Shown: one piece after another, positions 1-6,589 of the stretch
How the letters are laid out: every line of letters begins with the position of its first letter
How positions within the stretch are numbered: the first letter of the stretch is position 1
NCBI GenBank assembly: GCA_964230195.1
Contig: CAXRGH010000037.1
Coordinates: 1-11,715 of the forward strand
Source of the DNA: CAXRGH01 sp964230195
Lineage (GTDB): Bacteria; Pseudomonadota; Gammaproteobacteria; Enterobacterales; Alteromonadaceae
Direction: 5' to 3'
DNA length: 11,715 nt
Made by a program: the position numbers and the translations under genes
Notes under the pieces: model-generated
Database searches by the model: none
Told to the model about the DNA's origin: nothing
Seen by the model: the letters and a program-made list of their open reading frames with translations, nothing else

Positions 1-206
1 TTTAATTTAGGGTTCACTAAGTAATATCGTAAAAATAGCCGCTAAACCAGTGTTTGCTCCCTAAAAATCAGGATGGTAGGAGTATCACTGTTCACTCAAT
101 TGAACAAAAACTTTAAGGAGTATCTGAGGTTAGTATTGGATACCTCTTCACCAATCATTACTTATGCCGTTACTACTTGCGATCAGTGAGTATTATTTTG
201 TTGATT
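1..206. other. Intergenic region left of hutG, no supported gene
   Basis: This is AT-rich DNA downstream of the leftward hutG gene. The longest plausible ATG reading frame is 38 codons (73-189, + strand). It has no convincing ribosome binding site and no recognisable protein, so I do not call it. A 5-bp stem (90-94 with 101-105) is too weak to call a terminator, and on the hutG strand the T-run comes before it rather than after it. I see no strong intrinsic terminator for hutIG here, and no tRNA or insertion-sequence end. Confidence 0.6.
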
Positions 207-1247
207 CTACGGTCTAGCCCTAACCACTTCATGAAGTAATCGTGCAGCGAGTTTTGCGGTACGGTTATCAATATCAAATTGTGGATTAAGTTCAGCAATA
301 TCCACTAGAGGCCATGCAAAATTTAGAGTTTTCTGTTGGCGAGCCAGCCAATGGATGATCTCAATGACTAACTGAGGAGACACTCCAAGAGCACTCGGAG
401 CACTGACACCGGGTGCTGCATAACTTGGAAACGCATCCATACAAATTGTCAGGTAGAGCACATCAATCTCGGTTAAACACTCGGTTAGTACTCTGGTGAT
501 GTTGTCAAAGCGACACTCTGTATCCAACAGATAGCGAGTATTAGTTGCTTCTGCGTATTCGAATAACGCTGACGTATTGGCGGTTTCTGCAATACCTAAA
601 CAACAATAGGTTAATGGAATATTGTTATTATTACATTCATCTTGGATCTGCCTAAAAGGCGTGCCAGAGCTAGTTAGTGGCGCCGGCTTTCGCAAATCAA
701 AGTGGGCATCAATATTCACTATGCCTATGCGTTTGCCCGGCTTTGCAATGTGACTGTTTAATAGTCCTAGAAAGCTGCCATAGGCAATCTCATGTCCGCC
801 ACCCAATCCAAGGGTAAAGGAGGTAGTATTTAAGCTGTGGCTAATCATCTGTGCATAATCTAATTGTGCCACAGACAAGGCATCATCAGTGTTCGTGTCG
901 CTGACATCATTTGCCACTAGGGTGCCAAAATCAATGACACCATTGGTGTGATGCCATGCTTGATTGGCGAGGGCATGGCGCAGTGCATACGGCCCCTGTT
1001 TTGCCCCTATACGGCCTTTGTTATTGTGCACGCCAAGATCACAGGCAAATCCCACCAAACCTATGGATTTTGAATTATTTTCTCGATCATCATCAACCAC
1101 ATGTCGAGAATCGTTGGCTGTATGCAATGATTTATCCTTGATGTCTAGAGTGACATGGCGAATAACATGATGCCAACGTTTGCCTTGTTCACCATCTTCT
1201 TTGTCATCCCGTCCAGTCCATCGGAATGCATTATCCCAGTGTGACAT
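207..1247 (-). CDS. hutG: Formimidoylglutamase (arginase family), last step of histidine degradation
   Basis: The 346-residue protein belongs to the arginase/agmatinase (ureohydrolase) family and is expected to hydrolyse N-formimino-L-glutamate to L-glutamate and formamide with a binuclear manganese centre in the cytoplasm. The N-terminal WTGRDDKEDG stretch (residues 10-19), GLVGFACDLGV (63-73) and NKGRIGAKQGP (76-86) are typical of HutG. Metal-site motifs are GGGHE (149-153, ligand H152) and NIDAHFD (178-184, ligands D180, H182, D184). The usual second aspartate pair is only half kept: residues 267-271 read TICMD, so C269 sits where an aspartate ligand is expected and D271 is present. APGVSAP (278-284) follows. 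The start ATG has a strong AGGAGGT ribosome site just upstream, inside the hutI coding region. The gene overlaps the 3' end of hutI by 17 bases, so it is co-transcribed and probably translationally coupled. The length is slightly above the family norm of about 310-340. Family assignment is firm; full activity with Cys at 269 is not proven by the sequence. Confidence 0.93.
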   Translation of the reverse strand: MSHWDNAFRWTGRDDKEDGEQGKRWHHVIRHVTLDIKDKSLHTANDSRHVVDDDRENNSKSIGLVGFACDLGVHNNKGRIGAKQGPYALRHALANQAWHHTNGVIDFGTLVANDVSDTNTDDALSVAQLDYAQMISHSLNTTSFTLGLGGGHEIAYGSFLGLLNSHIAKPGKRIGIVNIDAHFDLRKPAPLTSSGTPFRQIQDECNNNNIPLTYCCLGIAETANTSALFEYAEATNTRYLLDTECRFDNITRVLTECLTEIDVLYLTICMDAFPSYAAPGVSAPSALGVSPQLVIEIIHWLARQQKTLNFAWPLVDIAELNPQFDIDNRTAKLAARLLHEVVRARP

Positions 1248-2493
1248 GCTGACCTCCTACCCACACCTGTTCTGGATGGAAGCCATTGAGGGAATAGACG
1301 ATTTCAGCAGGGTGGTTGATGGCCCAAAGGCTAAAGTCAGCATCATACTCGGGCGCAATCTTTCCTTTCATTGGCAAGGCTAGTGCCTTTGCCGCATTCA
1401 CCGTGACACCTCTCATCACTTCAGCAGGTGTCATAGAAAACAGCACGCAAGCCATGTTCATTGCCGTGAGCAATGACACCATTGGCGAACTGCCGGGGTT
1501 GAGATCCGTTGCAACTGCCATGGGAATATGATGATCCCGTAACGCTTGAATGGGTGGACGCTGTGTTTCATTAAGGTAATAAAATGCGCCCGGTAGGATC
1601 ACTGCAACGGTACCTGCTTGCTGAAGCGTTGGCATATCTTCAATGGCTAAATATTCAATATGATCCACCGACAACGCATGATACTGTGAGGCTAATTTAG
1701 CCCCCTTCATGTCAGACAGCTGTTCAACATGAGCCTTTACCGGTAATCCTAACTGCTGGGCACATTCAAATACGCGTTGGGCTTCTGCTAGTGTAAAACC
1801 AATGGATTCACAGAACACATCAACTGCATCCGCTAACTTTTCTTGTGCCACTGCGGGCATGACCTGATGACATACTAAATCCAAGTATGCGTTTCGGTTT
1901 TCTTTATACTCTGCTGGAATTGCATGAGCACCAAGGTAAGTGGCTTTTACTGTCATGGGCAAATGCTCAGGAATGGCTCTGGCAACACGCAGCATTTTCA
2001 GTTCGTTGTCTTTATCCAGACCGTATCCAGATTTAACTTCAATACTGGTGACTCCCTCTTTTAACAATTTGTAGCTTCGCTCAATGGCACCAGCCAACAA
2101 TTCGTCTTCGCTGGCGTGACGAGTGGCATGAACGGTACTTTGAATACCGCCGCCTTGACGGGCAATCTCTGCATAACTGACGCCATTCAATCGTTGCTCA
2201 AATTCATGGGCACGATTGCCACCAAAGACCAAATGAGTATGGCAATCAATAAATCCGGGCAGTAACCATTGACCGTCACCATCAATCACTTCATTGGCGG
2301 TGTAGGGGGTTTCTTGTAGGCTTTGGTTAGCAGTGCCCACGTGTACAAATCGACCGTGATGTATTACGACGGTTGTGTTTTCAATTATGCCGTATTGGCA
2401 CTCGTGACTTGCCATCGACATAACGTTGACACGGTGAAAGATGACATCACAAATGACATTGTTTTGAGAGACGTCTGATATTTCCATGTTCAT
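1231..2493 (-). CDS. hutI: Imidazolonepropionase, third step of histidine degradation
   Basis: The 420-residue protein is a metal-dependent amidohydrolase that opens 4-imidazolone-5-propanoate to N-formimino-L-glutamate in the cytoplasm. Its length is normal for HutI. Visible family motifs are LLPGFIDCHTHLVFGG (77-92) with metal ligands H85 and H87, RLNGVSYAEIARQGGGI (101-117), the substrate-pocket stretch EVKSGYGL (152-159), YLGAH (186-190), KAHVEQLSD (253-261) with metal ligand H255, VDHIEYL (276-282) and ATDLNPGSSP (328-337) with D330. All expected metal and active-site residues appear present. The start at 2493 has only a weak ribosome site, an AGG about 11 bases upstream. A second ATG two codons in (2487) has none better. 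hutI is the first gene of the leftward unit and diverges from hutC across the operator region, so it is probably repressed by HutC. Confidence 0.97.
   Translation of the reverse strand: MNMEISDVSQNNVICDVIFHRVNVMSMASHECQYGIIENTTVVIHHGRFVHVGTANQSLQETPYTANEVIDGDGQWLLPGFIDCHTHLVFGGNRAHEFEQRLNGVSYAEIARQGGGIQSTVHATRHASEDELLAGAIERSYKLLKEGVTSIEVKSGYGLDKDNELKMLRVARAIPEHLPMTVKATYLGAHAIPAEYKENRNAYLDLVCHQVMPAVAQEKLADAVDVFCESIGFTLAEAQRVFECAQQLGLPVKAHVEQLSDMKGAKLASQYHALSVDHIEYLAIEDMPTLQQAGTVAVILPGAFYYLNETQRPPIQALRDHHIPMAVATDLNPGSSPMVSLLTAMNMACVLFSMTPAEVMRGVTVNAAKALALPMKGKIAPEYDADFSLWAINHPAEIVYSLNGFHPEQVWVGGQHVTLG
1252..1258 (-). promoter_or_regulatory. Strong ribosome binding site for hutG inside hutI
   Basis: On the minus strand the sequence reads AGGAGGT, four bases before the hutG ATG at 1247. 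It lies within the last codons of hutI, whose stop codon is at 1233-1231. This supports the chosen hutG start and suggests that ribosomes finishing hutI re-initiate on hutG. Confidence 0.8.
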
Positions 2494-2528
2494 AACCGGA
2501 ATGACCTACATTGAACAACTGAATCATG

Positions 2529-2557
2529 AGTCTACTTGTATAAACTTGTATATACAA
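2529..2557 (-). promoter_or_regulatory. Candidate promoter for hutIG
   Basis: On the minus strand TTGTAT (2557-2552) and TAGACT (2534-2529) are separated by 17 bases. This is the exact mirror image of the rightward candidate about the centre of the operator. The predicted transcription start is near 2522, giving a leader of about 28 bases before the hutI ATG. The boxes are imperfect, and the symmetry itself is the best support. Confidence 0.5.
2534..2542 (+). repeat. Extra HutC-type operator half-site
   Basis: ACTTGTATA here is an exact 9-base direct repeat of the left arm of the palindrome at 2544-2559, displaced by 10 bp, or about one helical turn. It overlaps the candidate -10 element of the leftward hutI promoter by one base. 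It may be an additional contact for HutC, but half-site binding is an inference. Confidence 0.55.
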
Positions 2558-2559
2558 GT
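2544..2559. promoter_or_regulatory. Probable HutC operator (perfect 16-bp palindrome)
   Basis: ACTTGTATATACAAGT is a perfect inverted repeat centred between bases 2551 and 2552, in the gap between the divergent hutI and hutC genes. HutC of Pseudomonas is known to bind a site of the form CTTGTATGTACAAG, and this palindrome matches that pattern with T in place of the central G. The expected role is that HutC blocks both hutIG and hutCUH and leaves when urocanate accumulates. The palindrome is seen directly; HutC binding is inferred from family knowledge and position. Confidence 0.85.
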
Positions 2560-2574
2560 GTGTTGGTGTAGATT
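2546..2574 (+). promoter_or_regulatory. Candidate promoter for hutCUH
   Basis: TTGTAT (2546-2551) could serve as the -35 element and TAGATT (2569-2574) as the -10 element, with a 17-base spacer. The predicted start of transcription is near 2581. The -35 lies inside the HutC operator, so bound repressor would block RNA polymerase. Both boxes are imperfect (3/6 and 4/6 to the sigma-70 consensus), so this is a moderate call. Confidence 0.5.
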
Positions 2575-2596
2575 GACTATCCATTAATTCACTGTG

Positions 2597-2602
2597 TTAG
2601 GA
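2597..2602 (+). promoter_or_regulatory. Ribosome binding site deciding the hutC start
   Basis: TTAGGA lies seven bases before the ATG at 2610. The in-frame TTG immediately before it (2607) would be only four bases away and is a rarer start, so 2610 is preferred. Confidence 0.65.
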
Positions 2603-2609
2603 CTGCTTG

Positions 2610-3308
2610 ATGCAACCTCGTTTTGTCTTCATCAAATCTCAATTGCTGGATGATATTGCCGCTGGCGATATGAAGCCTGGTGACAAAATTCCTTCTGAAA
2701 ACCAATTGGCTGAGCAGTGCGGTGTTAGCCGTATGACAGCACGACGAGCCATTACAGAGCTAGTCAACGAGGGGATTTTAGTGCGTTCGCAAGGTCTAGG
2801 CACTTTTGTATCCGATCATCGACCTATGAGCTCCATGTTAGCAATCCGTAGTATCCATGACGAAGTCACCCAACGCGGTCACATTCATAGAAGTGACATT
2901 TTACGTTTGGAGTCTATCCCTGCAATCGACCGGCATGCTGTTTGGCTAGGCGTCGCTGCGGGTGAGAAGATTTTCCGTAGCCTGATTGTCCATTGGGAAA
3001 ATGACCAACCCATTCAACTCGAAGACCGCCTTGTAAACCCTCAGTGGGCGCCCGATTATCTAGAACAGGATTTCACACAAATCACCGCCAATCAGTATTT
3101 GAGCCAAGTCGCTCCATTAACTGAGGCTGATCATACCGTTGAAGCTTTGTGCGCCAGCGCTGTCGAAGCAGACAGCTTGCACATTGAGCATCATCAACCT
3201 TGTCTCAAAGTGTCTCGCCGGACTTACTCTGCCAAAGGTATTGTGAGTTACGCCACGTTATTGCATCCAGGTAATCGATACCGCTTGGGTGGACACATTG
3301 ATTTTTAG
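2610..3308 (+). CDS. hutC: Histidine utilisation repressor, GntR family HutC subfamily
   Basis: The 232-residue protein is a transcriptional repressor of the hut genes. Residues about 1-70 form the GntR winged helix-turn-helix: PGDKIPSENQLAEQCGVSR (23-41) followed by MTARRAITELVNEGIL and RSQGLGTFV, which is the recognition helix and wing. Residues about 90-228 are a UTRA ligand-binding domain, including QLEDRLVNPQWAPDYL and the C-terminal RLGGHIDF. In characterised HutC proteins the inducer is urocanate, the product of HutH. It is the first gene of the rightward unit and sits next to its own probable operator, so autoregulation is likely. An in-frame TTG at 2607 would add one residue; I chose ATG 2610 for its better ribosome-site spacing. 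The stop codon overlaps the hutU ribosome site. Confidence 0.95.
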   Translation: MQPRFVFIKSQLLDDIAAGDMKPGDKIPSENQLAEQCGVSRMTARRAITELVNEGILVRSQGLGTFVSDHRPMSSMLAIRSIHDEVTQRGHIHRSDILRLESIPAIDRHAVWLGVAAGEKIFRSLIVHWENDQPIQLEDRLVNPQWAPDYLEQDFTQITANQYLSQVAPLTEADHTVEALCASAVEADSLHIEHHQPCLKVSRRTYSAKGIVSYATLLHPGNRYRLGGHIDF

Positions 3309-3311
3309 GAG
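3307..3311 (+). promoter_or_regulatory. hutU ribosome binding site overlapping the hutC stop codon
   Basis: AGGAG shares its first two bases with the TAG stop of hutC (3306-3308) and stands six bases before the hutU ATG at 3318. A ribosome terminating on hutC sits on this site, which suggests coupled translation. Confidence 0.75.
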
Positions 3312-3317
3312 AACCTC

Positions 3318-4985
3318 ATGAACAGAAACGATCCTACTCGCATCATTACCGCGCCTCGCGGCGCCAAGCTCAACACCAAAAGTTGGCAAACAGAAGCACC
3401 CTTACGGATGCTCATGAACAACCTTGACCCTGAAGTGGCAGAGCATCCTCAAAGTCTTGTAGTCTATGGCGGTATTGGTCGAGCGGCACGGGACTGGCCA
3501 TCATTTGATACCATCGTTGAGGTGCTCAAACGTCTCAATAATGATGAAACCTTGCTGGTTCAAAGTGGCAAACCCGTTGGCGTGTTTCCGACTCACGAAA
3601 ATGCCCCGCGAGTGCTGATTGCCAACAGTAATTTGGTACCGCATTGGGCAAACTGGGAACATTTCAATGAGCTCGATAAGCAAGGGCTTATGATGTATGG
3701 GCAAATGACGGCAGGTTCCTGGATATACATCGGCTCGCAAGGCATTGTGCAGGGCACTTATGAAACCTTTGTGAGTGTTGCCAAACAGCATTTCAATGGT
3801 GAATCAAAAGGGCGTTGGATCCTCACCGGTGGGCTAGGAGGCATGGGGGGAGCACAACCCTTGGCGGCAACTATGGCTGGCTATTGTATGCTCGCGGTTG
3901 AGGTGGATGAAAGCCGTATCGACTTCCGCTTAAAGACGGGTTACGTTGACAAAAAAGCCACCTCTCTTGATGAGGCGCTGAACTTAATTAACCAGGCAAT
4001 CGATGCTGGTGACGCTATCTCTGTTGGTCTACTCGGCAATGCTGCAGATGTTTTCCCTGAGTTAGTGGCTCGCAATATCACACCTGATGTCGTCACCGAC
4101 CAAACCTCTGCGCATGACCCCCTCAATGGTTACCTACCAAAAGGATGGAGTATGGCGCAAGCGGTGAATCTGAGATCCCAAGATGAAGCGGCTGTTGTTG
4201 CCGCCGCAAAAGCCTCCATGGCGGTGCAAGTCAAAGCCATGTTGGATCTACAACAGCGTGGCGCCGCAACTCTTGATTACGGCAATAATATTCGCCAAAT
4301 GGCGTTAGAAGTTGGTTTAGAAAACGCGTTTGACTTTCCTGGCTTTGTACCCGCTTATATTCGTCCCCTATTTTGCCAAGGTATTGGACCATTCCGCTGG
4401 GTTGCTTTGTCAGGTGATCCAGAAGACATCTACAAAACTGATGCAAAGGTCAAAGAGCTTATACCAGACAATCCGCACCTTCATAATTGGCTTGATATGG
4501 CTAAAGAGCGCATTCAATTCCAAGGTTTGCCAGCCCGTATTTGTTGGGTGGGCTTGGGTGAACGCCAAAAGTTGGGTTTAGCATTTAATGAAATGGTGAA
4601 AAACGGTGAACTATCTGCGCCAGTGGTGATTGGCAGAGATCACTTGGATTCGGGGTCAGTTTCTTCACCAAATCGAGAGACAGAAAGTATGCTCGATGGC
4701 TCTGATGCTGTTTCTGATTGGCCATTACTTAATGCCATGTTAAATACCGCTGGCGGCGCTACTTGGGTGAGCCTGCATCATGGTGGTGGTGTTGGCATGG
4801 GCTTCAGTCAGCATTCGGGGGTGGTGATTTTATGTGATGGCACTGAGCAAGCCGCTCAGCGTATTGGGCGCGTTCTACATAATGACCCCGCCACTGGTGT
4901 CATGCGACATGCAGACGCGGGGTATGACATTGCGAAAACATGTGCTGATCGTCATGGGTTAGATTTACCCATGTTGAATCGATAA
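3318..4985 (+). CDS. hutU: Urocanate hydratase (urocanase), second step of histidine degradation
   Basis: The 555-residue protein has the normal urocanase length. It is expected to convert urocanate to 4-imidazolone-5-propanoate in the cytoplasm, using tightly bound NAD+ as an electrophile. Visible motifs are VVYGGIGRAARDWPSFD (48-64), the glycine-rich GGLGGMGGAQPLAATMAG (171-188) of the NAD-binding domain, DQTSAHDPLNGYLP (261-274), FCQGIGPFRWVALSGDPEDI (352-371) and GLPARICWVGLGER (403-416). C409 in the last motif matches the active-site cysteine known as Cys410 in Pseudomonas putida urocanase. LHHGGGVGMGFSQHSG (486-501) is also intact. Nothing appears truncated. The gene lies nine bases after hutC and eleven before hutH, so the three are one transcription unit. 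Confidence 0.98.
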   Translation: MNRNDPTRIITAPRGAKLNTKSWQTEAPLRMLMNNLDPEVAEHPQSLVVYGGIGRAARDWPSFDTIVEVLKRLNNDETLLVQSGKPVGVFPTHENAPRVLIANSNLVPHWANWEHFNELDKQGLMMYGQMTAGSWIYIGSQGIVQGTYETFVSVAKQHFNGESKGRWILTGGLGGMGGAQPLAATMAGYCMLAVEVDESRIDFRLKTGYVDKKATSLDEALNLINQAIDAGDAISVGLLGNAADVFPELVARNITPDVVTDQTSAHDPLNGYLPKGWSMAQAVNLRSQDEAAVVAAAKASMAVQVKAMLDLQQRGAATLDYGNNIRQMALEVGLENAFDFPGFVPAYIRPLFCQGIGPFRWVALSGDPEDIYKTDAKVKELIPDNPHLHNWLDMAKERIQFQGLPARICWVGLGERQKLGLAFNEMVKNGELSAPVVIGRDHLDSGSVSSPNRETESMLDGSDAVSDWPLLNAMLNTAGGATWVSLHHGGGVGMGFSQHSGVVILCDGTEQAAQRIGRVLHNDPATGVMRHADAGYDIAKTCADRHGLDLPMLNR

Positions 4986-4990
4986 GGAGG
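4984..4990 (+). promoter_or_regulatory. hutH ribosome binding site overlapping the hutU stop codon
   Basis: AAGGAGG begins within the TAA stop of hutU (4983-4985) and is six bases from the hutH ATG at 4997. It is close to the ideal anti-16S match, so hutH should be translated strongly. Confidence 0.8.
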
Positions 4991-4996
4991 TTTGCT

Positions 4997-6526
4997 ATGT
5001 CCCATATTACCATCACGCCAGGTGAACTAACCCTTGATGTACTGCGCATGATCCATCGTCAGCACACGCCAATTCAACTCGATCCAAATTGTCACGAGGC
5101 GATTCACCGTGCTCACCAAACGGTGTTAGATGTACTGAATGATGGACGCACAGTCTATGGTATCAATACAGGATTTGGCCTGTTAGCGAATACTCGTATT
5201 GAAGAAAATGAACTCGAAACATTACAGCGTTCCATCGTATTATCACATGCCGCTGGCACTGGAGACTTCATGTCGCCCGACACCGTTCGTTTACTCATGG
5301 TACTGAAAATCAATTCTCTTGCTCGTGGGTTTTCCGGAATACGTTTGTCTGTGATTGAAGCTTTGATTCAACTGTACAATGCGCAAGTATTACCTGCTAT
5401 TCCGGAAAAAGGTTCCGTTGGCGCATCCGGTGATTTGGCTCCTTTGGCCCACATGAGTTGTGCGCTTCTTGGTGAAGGTGAAGTCATTTATCAGGGTGAG
5501 CGTATACCAGCAGCCCATGGTTTAACAATAGCGGGCCTTGAGCCTATCGCACTGGCGCCGAAAGAAGGGCTGGCATTACTCAATGGTACGCAAGCGTCAA
5601 CTGCTTTTACCTTACAAGGTTTGCTCTATGCAGAAAATGCCCTTGCTTGCAGTATTGCTATCGGCAGTTTATCGGTGGAGGCGGCACTTGGTTCACGTGT
5701 TCCGTTTGACCCCCGCATACATGAAGTACGCGGTCATAAGGCGCAGAGTGATGTTGCGGCCGCCCATTTATCATTGTTGGCGACCTCTGCAATTGGTGAT
5801 TCACATAGTGGTTGTGAGAAAGTGCAGGATCCTTACTCGCTGCGTTGCCAACCTCAAGTCATGGGCGCTAGTCTTCAACAGATGCGATATGCAGCCGAGA
5901 CACTGATCATTGAAGCCAATGGCGTTTCTGATAACCCCCTCGTCTTTGCCGACAAACAGGACATTTTATCTGGTGGTAACTTCCATGCTGAAACCGTTGC
6001 CATGACAGCTGATATGTTGGCCATTGCTTTGTCTGAAATAGGCGCCTTATCAGAGCGTAGAATGGCGTTGTTAATTGATTCTAATCTGAGTGGACTGCCG
6101 CCATTTTTGGTGAATAACGGCGGTGTAAACTCCGGTTTTATGATTGCTCAAGTCACCTGCGCAGCACTTGCCAGTGAAAATAAAACCTTATGTCATCCGG
6201 CATCCATTGACTCGTTGCCCACGTCAGCAAACCAAGAGGATCATGTATCTATGGCAACCTTTGCAGGACGAAGACTCAGGGATATTTTTGATAATGTTGC
6301 AGGTATCCTAGCGGTTGAATGGCTTGCTGCCGCCCAGGGTGTTGACTTTAGGTGTCCGTTGAAAACCAGCGTGCCTTTGGAATCCATGAAAGCACTATTA
6401 CGCTCCAAAGTCCCATTCTATGACAAAGACCGATATTTTGCGCCGGATATTGAAGCCGCTAAGCAATTGATTAAAAGCCATCAACTAATGGATAACGTTA
6501 GTTTGTCGTTGCTATCATCTCAATAA
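4997..6526 (+). CDS. hutH: Histidine ammonia-lyase (histidase), first step of histidine degradation
   Basis: The 509-residue protein has the usual histidase length. It deaminates L-histidine to trans-urocanate and ammonia in the cytoplasm. The catalytic electrophile MIO forms autocatalytically from the Ala-Ser-Gly triad at residues 143-145, inside GSVGASGDLAPLAHMS (139-154). YGINTGFG (54-61) carries the active-site tyrosine region. NGTQAS (196-201), the QDPYSLRC stretch (277-284), SDNPL (311-315) and the SANQEDHVSM region (410-419) are further family signatures. No essential residue appears lost. It is the last gene of hutCUH. Its product urocanate is both the next substrate and the expected HutC inducer, so a low basal level of HutH would start induction. 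A hairpin follows 22 bases after the stop. Confidence 0.98.
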   Translation: MSHITITPGELTLDVLRMIHRQHTPIQLDPNCHEAIHRAHQTVLDVLNDGRTVYGINTGFGLLANTRIEENELETLQRSIVLSHAAGTGDFMSPDTVRLLMVLKINSLARGFSGIRLSVIEALIQLYNAQVLPAIPEKGSVGASGDLAPLAHMSCALLGEGEVIYQGERIPAAHGLTIAGLEPIALAPKEGLALLNGTQASTAFTLQGLLYAENALACSIAIGSLSVEAALGSRVPFDPRIHEVRGHKAQSDVAAAHLSLLATSAIGDSHSGCEKVQDPYSLRCQPQVMGASLQQMRYAAETLIIEANGVSDNPLVFADKQDILSGGNFHAETVAMTADMLAIALSEIGALSERRMALLIDSNLSGLPPFLVNNGGVNSGFMIAQVTCAALASENKTLCHPASIDSLPTSANQEDHVSMATFAGRRLRDIFDNVAGILAVEWLAAAQGVDFRCPLKTSVPLESMKALLRSKVPFYDKDRYFAPDIEAAKQLIKSHQLMDNVSLSLLSSQ

Positions 6527-6548
6527 TCGGGTGATCACATTCGTTATT

Positions 6549-6589
6549 GTTACCAGCGCATATGGTGCTGGTAACTGAAATTAGTTTTT
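6549..6589 (+). terminator. Probable intrinsic terminator after hutH
   Basis: Bases 6549-6559 pair with 6565-6575 in an 11-bp stem (one G-U wobble) around a 5-base loop. A run of five T follows at 6585-6589, nine bases after the stem, which is farther than ideal. It lies between the convergent hutH and recD genes. On the minus strand the same stem is followed by AATAACGAAT, with no U-run, so it is a poorer terminator for recBD, though the stem may still slow polymerase from that side. Confidence 0.55.

Noticed and set aside
90..105. GTTCA/TGAAC hairpin as a hutG terminator
   Set aside because: It has only five AT-rich pairs, and on the hutG strand the T-run is upstream of the stem rather than downstream.
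73..189. Small + strand reading frame of 38 codons starting at ATG 73
   Set aside because: It has no usable ribosome site, no recognisable domain and no membrane or signal pattern. A frame this short is expected by chance.
226..237. Perfect 12-bp palindrome ACTTCATGAAGT near the hutG 3' end
   Set aside because: It is inside coding sequence, has no loop or T-run for a terminator, and differs from the HutC operator core. It is probably chance.
2607..2609. TTG as an alternative hutC start
   Set aside because: The adjacent in-frame ATG at 2610 is a better codon and has better spacing (seven bases) from the TTAGGA site.
3501..3791. 96-codon minus-strand reading frame inside hutU
   Set aside because: It lies wholly within a confidently identified urocanase gene on the other strand and shows no family resemblance.
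5538..5906. 122-codon + strand reading frame inside hutH
   Set aside because: It is an out-of-frame shadow of histidase, rich in Arg, His and Cys with no coherent domain. The hutH frame is intact throughout.
6531..6538. GTGATCAC palindrome after hutH
   Set aside because: Eight-base palindromes are common by chance. It lacks the TGTGA-N6-TCACA layout of a CRP site.
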